From contig NZ_JAVHZV010000016.1 of assembly GCF_031119625.1 (NCBI RefSeq), positions 124,001 through 188,000 of the forward strand: a stretch of 64,000 nucleotides of DNA, in the 5' to 3' direction. Source of the DNA: Pseudomonas sp. G34 (GTDB lineage: Bacteria; Pseudomonadota; Gammaproteobacteria; Pseudomonadales; Pseudomonadaceae). Shown one piece after another: positions 44,185 to 52,971 of the stretch; position 1 is the first letter of the stretch, and every line of letters starts with the position of its first letter. The translations under genes and the position numbers were made by a program. The notes beneath the pieces were generated by a model, which was given only the letters and a program-made list of their open reading frames with translations, ran no database searches and had not been told where the DNA came from.

Positions 44185-47100
44185 ATGGGCGCACTATGGC
44201 GATCCGACTCCGCACCGCCTGCTCGCGAACATAAGGTCGCGACCGCGGTGCCGCGCAAACCCCGGCCCGGCAAGCATCGCGTGCGCTGGGTGGTGGGCTC
44301 GACGCTGTTGCTCGGGCTCATGGGAGTCAGCGGGCTGGCGGTCTTCGAACTGCGCACCGCCCATTTCCAGTCGACCGAGTTGAGCCGCTACGCGGCCACA
44401 CTCACCTACGAGGTCAAGGACGGCCCCAGCGACGCCATCGTCTATCCCGGTAATGGCCCCTTCGATCAGCGCCAGGGCTACAGCCGCCTGCCGACCTTCA
44501 TCGAGCGCCTGCAGAGCCGTGGTTTCGAGGTGCTGCAGCAAGCCCGCTTCTCCCCGGCCCTGAGCGACTACACACAGCGCGGGTTCTTCCCGCCCTTTGC
44601 CGAGAAGGCGCAAACCGGCGTGAACATCGAGGATTGCCGCGGCACGCCCTTCTATACCGTGCGCAACCCACGCCAGCGCTACACCAGCTTCGCGGCCATC
44701 CCGCCGCTGGTGGTCGGCAGCCTGCTGTTCATCGAGGACCGCCAGTTGCTGGCCGCCGAGCCGGCCGAAGCCAACCCGGCGGTGAACTGGTCACGTTTCG
44801 TGATGGCGGCGCTGTCCCAGGTCGGCAAGTACGCAGGCATGCAGGATCAATCCGCCGGCGGCAGCACCCTGGCCACCCAGCTGGAAAAATACCGTCACTC
44901 GCCGGACGGCATCACCCATGCGCCCGCCGAGAAATTGCGGCAGATGGTCTCCGCCAGCGTGCGCGCCTACCAGGGCGGCCCGCAGACCCTCGAAGCGCGG
45001 CAGAACATCGTGCGCGACTACCTCAACAGCGTGCCACTCTCGGCCGCCCCCGGCCATGGCGAAGTGCATGGCCTGGCCGACGGCCTGCGCATCTGGTTTG
45101 GCGTTGATTTCGTCACCACCAACGGCCTGCTCGACAGCGAGCAGGCCAGCGAAGCGGGCCTGGCCGAACGTGGCCTGGCGCTGCGCCAGGTGCTGTCGTT
45201 GATGATTGCCCAGCGCCGGCCCTCGTACTACCTCGCCCAGGGCCGGGCGGAGCTGGCCGCGCTGGTGGACAGCCACCTGCGCCTGCTGGCCAACGGCGGT
45301 GTGCTGGACAGCAGGCTACGCGATGCGGCACTGGCCCAGCAGGTGACCTACCGCGACTGGCAGACCGACCCCAACCTGCAGCGCATCGACAGTGACAAGG
45401 GCGTCAGCATGGCGCGGGCACGGCTGGCCGGGCTGCTCAATCTGTCCTATTACGAGCTCGACCGTCTCGATCTGCAAGCCCGCGCCAGCCTCAATTCCGA
45501 CCTGCAGCAACAGATCAGCCTGTATCTGGAACAGCTCGCCGACCCGGCGTTCGCCGAGCGCGTGGGCCTGTTTGGCGATCGCCTGCTGTCGCCCAGCAAG
45601 ACCGGCGAGGTCAGCTACAGCTTCACCCTGTTCGAGCGCACGGCCAACGGCAATCAGGTGCGCGTGCAGACCGACAACACCCATCAGCCCTTCGACATCA
45701 ACGAGAGCAGCAAGCTGGAACTGGGCTCTACCGCCAAGCTGCGGGTGATGGCCACCTACCTGGAAGTGATCGCCGAACTGCATGGCCGGCTGGCCGCCAT
45801 GAGCCCGGCGCAGCTGCGTGGCCAGGACATCGCCGACCTGGACCTGCTCAGCCGCTGGGCGGTCGACTACCTGCTGCGCAACCCGGGCGCCGACCTCAGC
45901 AGAATGCTCAATGCAGCGCTGGAACGGCGCTATTCGGCCAGCCCCGCGGAGCGCTTCTTCACCGGCGGCGGCCTGCATACCTTTGGCAACTTCCGCCGTG
46001 AGGACGACGGCCGGCTGCCGACCCTGCGTGAGTCGCTGCGCGAATCGATCAACCTGCCGTTCGTGCGCCTGATGCGCGACCTGGTGCGTTACAGCACCTA
46101 CCAGGCGCCGGGCAATAGCGCCGAACTGCTCAAGGACGACAAGGACCCGCGACGCCAAGAATACCTGAGCCGCTTCGCCGACCGCGAAGGCACCACCTTC
46201 ATGCTGCGCTTCTGGCGCAAGTACCAGGGCCAGTCCGCCCAGGAGCGCCTGGACACCTTTATCGGCGGCCTGCGCCTGACCGATACGCGCCTGGCGGCGG
46301 TGCACCGCTACCTGATGCCCGGGGTCGATGAGGCCACCTTCGGCAACTTCATCAAGGCTCATCTGCCGGGCGTGCGGATCAGCGACAAGCGCATGAACGA
46401 GCTCTACCGGCGCTACGGCCCCGGCGCCTTCAGCCTGCCGGACCAGGGCTACATCGCCCGGGTACACCCGCTGGAGCTGTGGCTGTTGAAGTACCTGATC
46501 GACCACCCGCAGGCCTCGTTCAATGACGCCGTGACCGCCAGCGCCGAGCAGCGCCAGGAGGTCTACGGCTGGCTGTTCAAGAGCCGCCACAAGAGCGCCC
46601 GCGACAGCCGCATTCGCATCATGCTGGAGGTCGAGGCCTTTCTGGATATCCACCAGCGCTGGCAGAACCTGGGCTACCCATTCGAGTACCTGGTGCCGTC
46701 CCTGGCCACCGCCCTGGGCAGCTCGGGGGATCGCCCCGCGGCCCTGGCCGAGCTGATCGGCATCATCCAGAACGATGGTCTCCGCCTGCCCACGGTGCGC
46801 ATCGACAGCCTGCACTTCGCCGGCGACACGCCTTACGACACGCGCCTGGGCCATGTACTCGAAACGGGCAAGCGGGTGATGGCCCCCGAGGTTGCCGCGG
46901 TGCTGCGCGAGGCCTTGTCACAGGTGGTGGATGGCGGCACCGCGCGGCGCCTGCAGGGCGCCTTCACCCTGGCCGACGGCAGCCCACTGACCCTCGGCGG
47001 CAAGACCGGCACCGGCGACAACCGCATGACCAGCGTCGGTCGCGGCGGCCAGGTGATCAGTTCGCGGGTGCAGAACCGTACCGCTACCTTCGTGTTCTTC

Positions 47101-47295
47101 CTCGGCCCGGATCACTTCGGCACCCTCACCGCCTTCGTGCCCGGCCGCGCGGCAGAGAACTTCCGCTTCACCTCGGCGCTGCCGGTGCAGGTGCTCAAGG
47201 GCATGCAGCCGATCCTGGCGCCCTACCTGCAAACCGGCGCCCGCACCCTGTGCGCACCGCCACCGCAGCAGCAGACGGCGCAGGTGGTGCATTAG
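44185..47295 (+). CDS. Very large class A PBP-like protein (transglycosylase + transpeptidase)
   Basis: 1036 residues with one N-terminal membrane helix (about 46-62). A divergent GT51 domain shows LLFIEDRQLL (Glu184) and GGSTLATQLEKY; the usual F..H.G after the first Glu is missing. The transpeptidase domain has S515-T-A-K518 (GSTAK), S621-I-N623 and K940-T-G-T. The gap between the SxN and KTG motifs is about 320 residues against roughly 125 in E. coli PBP1b, so a large insertion lies there. ATG 44185 was chosen; a GTG 51 bp upstream is possible. It should act in peptidoglycan synthesis at the inner membrane. Not coupled to neighbours. Confidence 0.8.
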   Translation: MGALWRSDSAPPAREHKVATAVPRKPRPGKHRVRWVVGSTLLLGLMGVSGLAVFELRTAHFQSTELSRYAATLTYEVKDGPSDAIVYPGNGPFDQRQGYSRLPTFIERLQSRGFEVLQQARFSPALSDYTQRGFFPPFAEKAQTGVNIEDCRGTPFYTVRNPRQRYTSFAAIPPLVVGSLLFIEDRQLLAAEPAEANPAVNWSRFVMAALSQVGKYAGMQDQSAGGSTLATQLEKYRHSPDGITHAPAEKLRQMVSASVRAYQGGPQTLEARQNIVRDYLNSVPLSAAPGHGEVHGLADGLRIWFGVDFVTTNGLLDSEQASEAGLAERGLALRQVLSLMIAQRRPSYYLAQGRAELAALVDSHLRLLANGGVLDSRLRDAALAQQVTYRDWQTDPNLQRIDSDKGVSMARARLAGLLNLSYYELDRLDLQARASLNSDLQQQISLYLEQLADPAFAERVGLFGDRLLSPSKTGEVSYSFTLFERTANGNQVRVQTDNTHQPFDINESSKLELGSTAKLRVMATYLEVIAELHGRLAAMSPAQLRGQDIADLDLLSRWAVDYLLRNPGADLSRMLNAALERRYSASPAERFFTGGGLHTFGNFRREDDGRLPTLRESLRESINLPFVRLMRDLVRYSTYQAPGNSAELLKDDKDPRRQEYLSRFADREGTTFMLRFWRKYQGQSAQERLDTFIGGLRLTDTRLAAVHRYLMPGVDEATFGNFIKAHLPGVRISDKRMNELYRRYGPGAFSLPDQGYIARVHPLELWLLKYLIDHPQASFNDAVTASAEQRQEVYGWLFKSRHKSARDSRIRIMLEVEAFLDIHQRWQNLGYPFEYLVPSLATALGSSGDRPAALAELIGIIQNDGLRLPTVRIDSLHFAGDTPYDTRLGHVLETGKRVMAPEVAAVLREALSQVVDGGTARRLQGAFTLADGSPLTLGGKTGTGDNRMTSVGRGGQVISSRVQNRTATFVFFLGPDHFGTLTAFVPGRAAENFRFTSALPVQVLKGMQPILAPYLQTGARTLCAPPPQQQTAQVVH

Positions 47296-47310
47296 ATCAG
47301 CCGATCACCT

Positions 47311-47357
47311 GTGGGAGCGGGCCATGCCCGCGATTCGGGCGCATGGCGCCCTCCCAC
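47311..47357. repeat. REP hairpin, GTGGGA family
   Basis: GTGGGAGCGGGCCATGC ... GCATGGCGCCCTCCCAC between the PBP-like stop and the VF530-family stop; it may also slow readthrough from both sides. Confidence 0.75.
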
Positions 47358-47382
47358 AACAAAGCCGCCGATCAGTCGCTGC

Positions 47383-47595
47383 CTAGCGCTTCAACTTCAC
47401 ATACAACGCCTCGACCTTCTCCCGCGCCCAGGGCGTCTTGCGCAGGAAGGTCAGGCTCGACTTGATGCTCGGGTCGCTCTTGAAGCAGCGGATATCGATG
47501 CGCTGGGCCAGACCGTCCCAGCCATAGTGCTCGACCAGATCGGTGAGAATGGCCTGTAGCGTCAGGCCGTGCAGCGGGTCTTTGGATGTGCTCAT
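47383..47595 (-). CDS. VF530/DUF2132-family DNA-binding-like protein
   Basis: 70 residues: [33 protein letters not shown] and [22 protein letters not shown] are diagnostic for VF530. The family has a small helical fold solved for Vibrio and is thought to bind DNA. Start ATG 47595 with GGGAGAG upstream. Single gene. Confidence 0.88.
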   Translation of the reverse strand: MSTSKDPLHGLTLQAILTDLVEHYGWDGLAQRIDIRCFKSDPSIKSSLTFLRKTPWAREKVEALYVKLKR

Positions 47596-47642
47596 GGGTC
47601 TCTCCCTATCGCGGCGCGGCAGCTTACCAGACGACGCTAACG

Positions 47643-47672
47643 AAAAGGCCCGGACAACTGTCCGGGCCTTTT
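47643..47672 (-). terminator. Strong bidirectional terminator after putP
   Basis: AAAAGGCCCGGACA ... TGTCCGGGCCTTTT, a perfect 14-bp stem with A and T flanks on each side, 24 bp past the putP stop. Confidence 0.88.
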
Positions 47673-47696
47673 GAGCAACGGCTTACCGAAACGCGA

Positions 47697-49187
47697 TCAG
47701 AGATGCGCGTCCTGGTATTCCTTCTCGGCCTCGTCGAAACGCTTGACCATGGTCGGCGTCGCCGGGCTGCCGATCTTGCTGAACACGACGATGGCCAGGG
47801 TGGCGAGAATGAAGCCCGGGATGATCTCGTACAGGCCCAGGCCGATGAAGTTCTTCCACACCACCACGGTGACCGCACCAACGACCATGCCGGCCAGCGC
47901 ACCGTTACGGGTCATACCCTTCCAGACCAGCGAGAGGATCACCACCGGGCCGAAGGCCGCGCCGAAACCGGCCCAGGCGTAGGACACCAAACCCAGCACC
48001 TTGCTGTCCGGGTTGGAGGCGATGCCGATGGCCACCAGGGCGATCAGCAGTACCATGGCGCGACCGACCCAGACCAGTTCGGTCTGGCTGGCATCCTTGC
48101 GCAGGAAAGCCTTGTAGAAGTCTTCGGTCAGGGCACTGGAGGACACCAGCAGTTGGCAGCTCAGGGTGCTCATCACCGCCGCCAGGATGGCGGACAGGAT
48201 CAGGCCGGCAACCCATGGGTTGAAGAGGATCTTGGTCAGTTCGATGAACACCCGCTCGCTGTTCTCGCCGACCGGGCCGGCCAGCATCGGGTTGTTGGCG
48301 AAGTAGGCGATGCCGAAGAAGCCGACGGCTACCGCACCGCCCAGGCTGAGGATCATCCAGGTCATGCCGATACGCCGTGCCGCCGGAATCGACTTGACCG
48401 AATCGGCGGCCATGAAGCGCACCAGGATGTGCGGCTGGCCGAAATAGCCCAGGCCCCAGGCCAGCAGCGAGATGATGGCGACGAAGGACAGGCCACGGAA
48501 CATGTCGAAGTTGGCCGGGTTGGCCTGCTCGATGGTGGCCATGGCGGCGTCGAAGTCACCGAGCGCCAGGATCACGAACACCGGGGTGATCAACAGCGCG
48601 AAGATCATCAGGGTGGCCTGCACGGTATCGGTCCAGCTGACCGCCAGGAAGCCGCCGATGAACACGTAGGCGATGGTCGCGGCGGCACCGACCCACAGGG
48701 CGGTATCGTAGCTCATGCCGAAGGTCGACTCGAACAGGCGCGCACCGGCTACCACGCCCGAGGCGCAGTAGATGGTGAAGAACACCAGGATCACCAGTGC
48801 CGAGAAGATGCGCAGCAGCTTGCTGTTGTCTTCGAAGCGGTGGGTGAAGAAGTCCGGCAGGGTCAGCGCGTTGTTGTTGTGCTCGGTGTGCACCCGCAGG
48901 CGGCCAGCCACGAACAGCCAGTTCAGCCAGGCGCCCATGATCAGGCCAATGGCGATCCAGCTCTCGGAGATGCCGGCGATGAAGATCGCCCCCGGCAGGC
49001 CCATCAGCAGCCAGCCGCTCATGTCCGAGGCGCCGGCGGACAGCGCGGTGACGAAGCTACCGAGGCTGCGGCCACCGAGGATGTAGTCGGAGAAGTTCTT
49101 GGTCGCACGGTAGGCAATGAAACCGATCAGCAGCATGGCCAGGATATAGACCACGAAGGTGACCAGCATGGGAGTGCTTGCAGTCAT
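47697..49187 (-). CDS. putP: Sodium/proline symporter
   Basis: 496 residues, about thirteen membrane segments of the SSS family. The N-terminus has VVYILAMLLIGFIAYRATKNFSDYILGGRSLG, and ALSAGASDMSGWLLMGLPG is the Na+/proline binding region. Imports proline for the adjacent PutA. 182 bp separate it from the putA stop; it has its own promoter space, so it may be co-regulated rather than strictly one transcript. Confidence 0.95.
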   Translation of the reverse strand: MTASTPMLVTFVVYILAMLLIGFIAYRATKNFSDYILGGRSLGSFVTALSAGASDMSGWLLMGLPGAIFIAGISESWIAIGLIMGAWLNWLFVAGRLRVHTEHNNNALTLPDFFTHRFEDNSKLLRIFSALVILVFFTIYCASGVVAGARLFESTFGMSYDTALWVGAAATIAYVFIGGFLAVSWTDTVQATLMIFALLITPVFVILALGDFDAAMATIEQANPANFDMFRGLSFVAIISLLAWGLGYFGQPHILVRFMAADSVKSIPAARRIGMTWMILSLGGAVAVGFFGIAYFANNPMLAGPVGENSERVFIELTKILFNPWVAGLILSAILAAVMSTLSCQLLVSSSALTEDFYKAFLRKDASQTELVWVGRAMVLLIALVAIGIASNPDSKVLGLVSYAWAGFGAAFGPVVILSLVWKGMTRNGALAGMVVGAVTVVVWKNFIGLGLYEIIPGFILATLAIVVFSKIGSPATPTMVKRFDEAEKEYQDAHL

Positions 49188-49330
49188 TGGGGAATGCCCT
49201 CTCGCTTGTTTTTATTCGAACCGGGTTAACCCGGCCCAGTTGGCACGTCACGACTACGGTCGTGCTCCAGATACGCCATTCTTCTTATTACAGATGGCGT
49301 TACCGATTCGGGGCAGCAGCCCCAATTAGC

Positions 49331-49364
49331 AAAACGGGCGGAAACCTGATGATTCCCGCCCGTT
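49331..49364 (-). terminator. Terminator after putA
   Basis: On the minus strand AACGGGCGGGAA, loop, TTTCCGCCCGTTTT. Starts six bases past the putA stop codon. Confidence 0.75.
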
Positions 49365-49369
49365 CGTGA

Positions 49370-52300
49370 TTACTCGTCGCCCAGCGACAGCAGTGAGGCG
49401 TTGCCACCCACCGCCGTGGTGTTCACCGACGTGGTGCGCTCGTTGACGAAGCGCAGCAGGTAGCTCGGGCCACCGGCTTTCGGGCCGGTACCGGACAGGC
49501 CACAACCGCCGAACGGCTGTACGCCGACCACCGCACCAATCTGGTTGCGGTTCACGTAGAGGTTGCCGACGCGCGCCAGGGCTTCGATGCGGGCGGCAGT
49601 TTCCTCGTTTCGGCTGTGAATGCCAAGGGTCAATCCATAGCCGGTGGCGTTGATGGCCGCGACCACCTTCTCCAGATCGGCGGCATCAAAGCGCACCACG
49701 TGCAGCACCGGGCCGAACTGTTCTTTCTTCAGCTCATGAATGCCAGCGATCTCGAACGCCACCGGGGCAATGAAGTGACCGTTCAGATCGCCACGCAGCG
49801 AGGCTTCGGCAATCAGCTTGCCCTCGCCTTTCAACTGATTGATATGCGCCAGCAGGCCATCACGGGCTTCGCCGTCGATCACCGGGCCGATATCATTCTC
49901 GCGCAAGTGGGTCGGGCCAATCTTCAGCTCGGCCATGGCACCCTTGAGCAGGTCGATCACCCGGTCGGCGATATCGCGCTGCACGTACAGCACGCGCAGG
50001 GCCGAGCAACGCTGGCCGGCGCTGGTGAAGGCCGAACCGACGGCATCCTTGACCACCTGCTCGGGCAGCGCAGTGGAGTCGACGATCATCGCGTTCTGGC
50101 CGCCGGTCTCGGCGATCAGGGTGGCAATCATGCCGTCCTTCTCGGCCAGTTGGCGGTTGATGATGCGTGCGGTGTCGGTGGAGCCGGTGAAGCACACGCC
50201 GGCGACGCGCGGGTCGCGGCAGAACACGCCACCGAGGGTCGCGCCGTCACCGGGCAGAAAGGCGATCACGTCCTTCGGCAGGCCGGCGTCGAACATCAGT
50301 TCCAGGGCGCGGGCGGCGATCAGGCTGGTCTGCTCGGCCGGTTTGGCCAGCACCACGTTGCCGGCCACCAGTGCAGCGCTGATCTGGCCCAGGTAAATGG
50401 CCAGCGGGAAGTTCCACGGGCTCACGCAGACGAAGATGCCGCGGCCTTCATGGAACAGCTCGTTGCGCTCGCCGGTCGGCCCCTTGAGCTCTTCACGACC
50501 GAGCTTGAGGCGCGCCTGCTGCGCGTAATAACGGCAGAAGTCCACCGCCTCGCGCACTTCATCGATGCCGTCCTGCATGGATTTGCCCGCTTCCACGGTG
50601 CACAGCGCCATCAGCTCGGCACGGTTGCTTTCCAGCAGATCAGCGAGGCGCTCGAGAATGCTTGCGCGCTCATCGATAGCGACAGCGTTCCACTTCGGCC
50701 AGGCGGCGCTCAAGCCATCCAGCGCCTGGGCGGCCTGGGCGGCGGTGGCGAACTGGGCGGTGCCGACCAGCTTGTTCAGGTCATAAGGGCAGCGAACTTC
50801 CTGGGCCTCACCATTCAGGGTCTGGCCGTTGATCACCGGCGCGGCCTGCCACTGGCGATCCAGCTGCGGACGGTAGAGGTTTTCGAGTTCGGTCAGCGAT
50901 TTCTGGATGTTCATGTTGATGCCCTGGGAGTTTTTCCGTGTGGCCCCGTACAGCGCAGGCGGCAGCGGGATTTTGTTATTGGCGAGGCTGGAGAACTTGC
51001 GCAGCTGGGTAACCGGGTGATCGATCAGCGACTCGACCGGCACGCTCGGGTCGACCAGCTGATGCACGAACGACGAGTTAGCGCCGTTCTCCAGCAGGCG
51101 GCGCACCAGGTACGGCAGCAGGTCCTTGTGGGCACCTACGGGCGCGTAGATGCGCACGGTCTTGCGGTGCTTCTCCAGCACCGTGTCGTACAGCGCGTCG
51201 CCCATGCCGTGCAGGCGCTGGAACTCGAACTCGCGCGGCGACGCCTGCTCGGCCGCCATGGCCAGGATGCAGCTGACGGTGTGGGCGTTGTGGCTGGCGA
51301 ACTGCGGGTAGATCACCCCGCGGGTGAACTCGCTGAGCAGGTAGCGGGCGCACGCCAGGTAGGAGGTATCGGTGCCTTCCTTGCGGGTGAACACCGGGTA
51401 GCCGTCGAGGCCCCACACCTGGCACTGCTTGATCTCGCTGTCCCAGTAAGCGCCCTTGACCAGGCGCAGCGGCATCTTCTCGCCGAGTTCCTTGCCCAGC
51501 AGGGTCAGCCACACCAGCACCGGCAGGCAGCGTTTGGAGTACGCCTGGATCACCAGGCCGAACTCGCCCCAGCCGGCCACGGCCGGATCACGCAGCAGCT
51601 TTTCGTAGAGTTCCAGGGACAGTTCGAGGCGATCCGCCTCTTCGGCGTCCACGGAAATACCGACGTTGAGCTTGCGTGCGCGGATGGCCAATTCGCGCAC
51701 GTTGGCGAACAGCTCGGTCAGCACGCGCTCGCGCTGGGCCACTTCGTAACGCGGGTGCAGCGCGGAGAGCTTGATCGAGATCGACGGCTTCGGGCCCGGG
51801 CCGACCTGCGGCTCGGCACCCACGGTGTCGATGGCCTTGCGGTAGTCGGCCATGTATTTCTCGGCGTCTTCGGCGGTCAGCGCCGCTTCGCCAAGCATGT
51901 CGAAGGAATAGGTGTAGCCCTTCTCGCGCTCCGGGCGACCGTTCTTCAGCGCTTCGCTGATGGTGCGACCGAGCACGAACTGCTTGCCCATCAGCTTCAT
52001 GGCCTGGTTCATCGCCGCGCGGATCACCGGCTCGCCGGAACGCTGGATGAGGCGGCCAAGCACCTTCTTCGGGCGTCCGTCAGCGGCTTGCGGGTCGACC
52101 ACCTTGCCGGTCATCACCAGGCCCCAGGCCGCGAAGTTGACCAGCACGTTGTCGCTCTTGCCCAGGTGCCGCTCCCACTCGGCGGCGCTGAGCTTGTCGC
52201 GGATCAGCGCATCGGCGGTGCTGGCATCCGGCACGCGCAGCAGCGCCTCGGCCAGGCACATCAGCATCAGGCCTTCCTGGGTATCCAGGCTGTACTGGCG

Positions 52301-52546
52301 CAGCAACGCATCGAGGGTGTCGACCGCATTGTCGCGGCCGCGCACGTCCTGGATCAGGCTGCGCGCCTGCTGGCGAACGCTGTCGATACCAGCAGCGCCG
52401 GGGTCGGCCAGCTGCAGCAGCTCCTCGAGGTACGCGGCTTCGTCAACGTTGTAGTTGGCACTGATGGCGGGAAAGAAATCGGCGGACTTTCCTGCAGAGA
52501 TTCGCGCAAGGAACTCCGGCTGCAGGACCTGGCTGGCTTTGAACAT
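49370..52546 (-). CDS. putA: Bifunctional proline dehydrogenase / P5C dehydrogenase (short form)
   Basis: 1058 residues from ATG 52546 (AAGAGG nine bases before); an ATG nine bases earlier overlaps that site. FAD-binding proline dehydrogenase barrel (about 180-460: ISIKLSALHPRYE, LRLVKGAYWDSEIK, FASHNAHTV, RRLLENGANSSFVH). The aldehyde dehydrogenase domain (about 570-1035) has Glu in IAETGGQN and Cys in SAGQRCSALR. Converts proline to glutamate by substrate channelling. It lacks the N-terminal ribbon-helix-helix of the long PutA, so it cannot repress its own gene. It resembles the form in P. aeruginosa. Confidence 0.95.
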   Translation of the reverse strand: MFKASQVLQPEFLARISAGKSADFFPAISANYNVDEAAYLEELLQLADPGAAGIDSVRQQARSLIQDVRGRDNAVDTLDALLRQYSLDTQEGLMLMCLAEALLRVPDASTADALIRDKLSAAEWERHLGKSDNVLVNFAAWGLVMTGKVVDPQAADGRPKKVLGRLIQRSGEPVIRAAMNQAMKLMGKQFVLGRTISEALKNGRPEREKGYTYSFDMLGEAALTAEDAEKYMADYRKAIDTVGAEPQVGPGPKPSISIKLSALHPRYEVAQRERVLTELFANVRELAIRARKLNVGISVDAEEADRLELSLELYEKLLRDPAVAGWGEFGLVIQAYSKRCLPVLVWLTLLGKELGEKMPLRLVKGAYWDSEIKQCQVWGLDGYPVFTRKEGTDTSYLACARYLLSEFTRGVIYPQFASHNAHTVSCILAMAAEQASPREFEFQRLHGMGDALYDTVLEKHRKTVRIYAPVGAHKDLLPYLVRRLLENGANSSFVHQLVDPSVPVESLIDHPVTQLRKFSSLANNKIPLPPALYGATRKNSQGINMNIQKSLTELENLYRPQLDRQWQAAPVINGQTLNGEAQEVRCPYDLNKLVGTAQFATAAQAAQALDGLSAAWPKWNAVAIDERASILERLADLLESNRAELMALCTVEAGKSMQDGIDEVREAVDFCRYYAQQARLKLGREELKGPTGERNELFHEGRGIFVCVSPWNFPLAIYLGQISAALVAGNVVLAKPAEQTSLIAARALELMFDAGLPKDVIAFLPGDGATLGGVFCRDPRVAGVCFTGSTDTARIINRQLAEKDGMIATLIAETGGQNAMIVDSTALPEQVVKDAVGSAFTSAGQRCSALRVLYVQRDIADRVIDLLKGAMAELKIGPTHLRENDIGPVIDGEARDGLLAHINQLKGEGKLIAEASLRGDLNGHFIAPVAFEIAGIHELKKEQFGPVLHVVRFDAADLEKVVAAINATGYGLTLGIHSRNEETAARIEALARVGNLYVNRNQIGAVVGVQPFGGCGLSGTGPKAGGPSYLLRFVNERTTSVNTTAVGGNASLLSLGDE

Positions 52547-52971
52547 CACGCCCATCCTCTTGTAGGGATTATGTATGGGGGTACCCCTGCTTCGGGTCTA
52601 GCCCAGCTACGACGATCTGGCGATCCCCGGCGTGCAGAAGCGGATGGCGGAATGTAGAGGCAGATGGCCGGCGGTTTCTTGCAGAAAACTCTGGAGTTTT
52701 TGCGAAAACCTCCAGACCGGGTATGGCAGCGGGCCGGCGGCTCACCCAGCCGGCGATCGACGACCGCCGCGGCACGTGGGCGGATGACGAAACCCCGCCC
52801 CGCAACCTCAGCGCGAAAGATGCCACAGCCCAAAAAAGCTGACCTTGCCAGGCCATGGCCCGCAGCGTTTTTACGATTATTTTATGCCGTGCCGGCCAAG
52901 CTGAATGGAGACTTTACGGCCATCGATCCAACAATACGCTCGTCGCCATTTCGGCATCGCAGGCAAGGATC
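52547..52971. other. 425-bp divergent promoter region, putA and kdpA
   Basis: Holds the promoters of both operons. An imperfect inverted repeat CTGGAG-TTTT-TGCG-AAAAC-CTCCAG lies at 52691-52715, about 145 bp before putA. An AT-rich TTTTTACGATTATTTTATG stretch near 52867-52885 could serve KdpE or be a -10 region for kdp. I looked for a kdpF-like mini-gene before kdpA and saw none. Confidence 0.45.

Noticed and set aside
49238..49256. Sigma-54-like TTGGCACGTCACGACT upstream of putP
   Set aside because: The -24 part fits but the GC at -12 is missing and it points away from putP, into the putA 3' end.
49616..52657. Long open frame on the plus strand opposite putA (about 1010 codons)
   Set aside because: Shadow of putA; Gly/His/Arg-rich translation without any family pattern.
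52855..52971. Upstream in-frame extension of kdpA or a kdpF gene
   Set aside because: The extension is not hydrophobic in the KdpF manner and lacks a ribosome binding site; kdpA begins at 52972.
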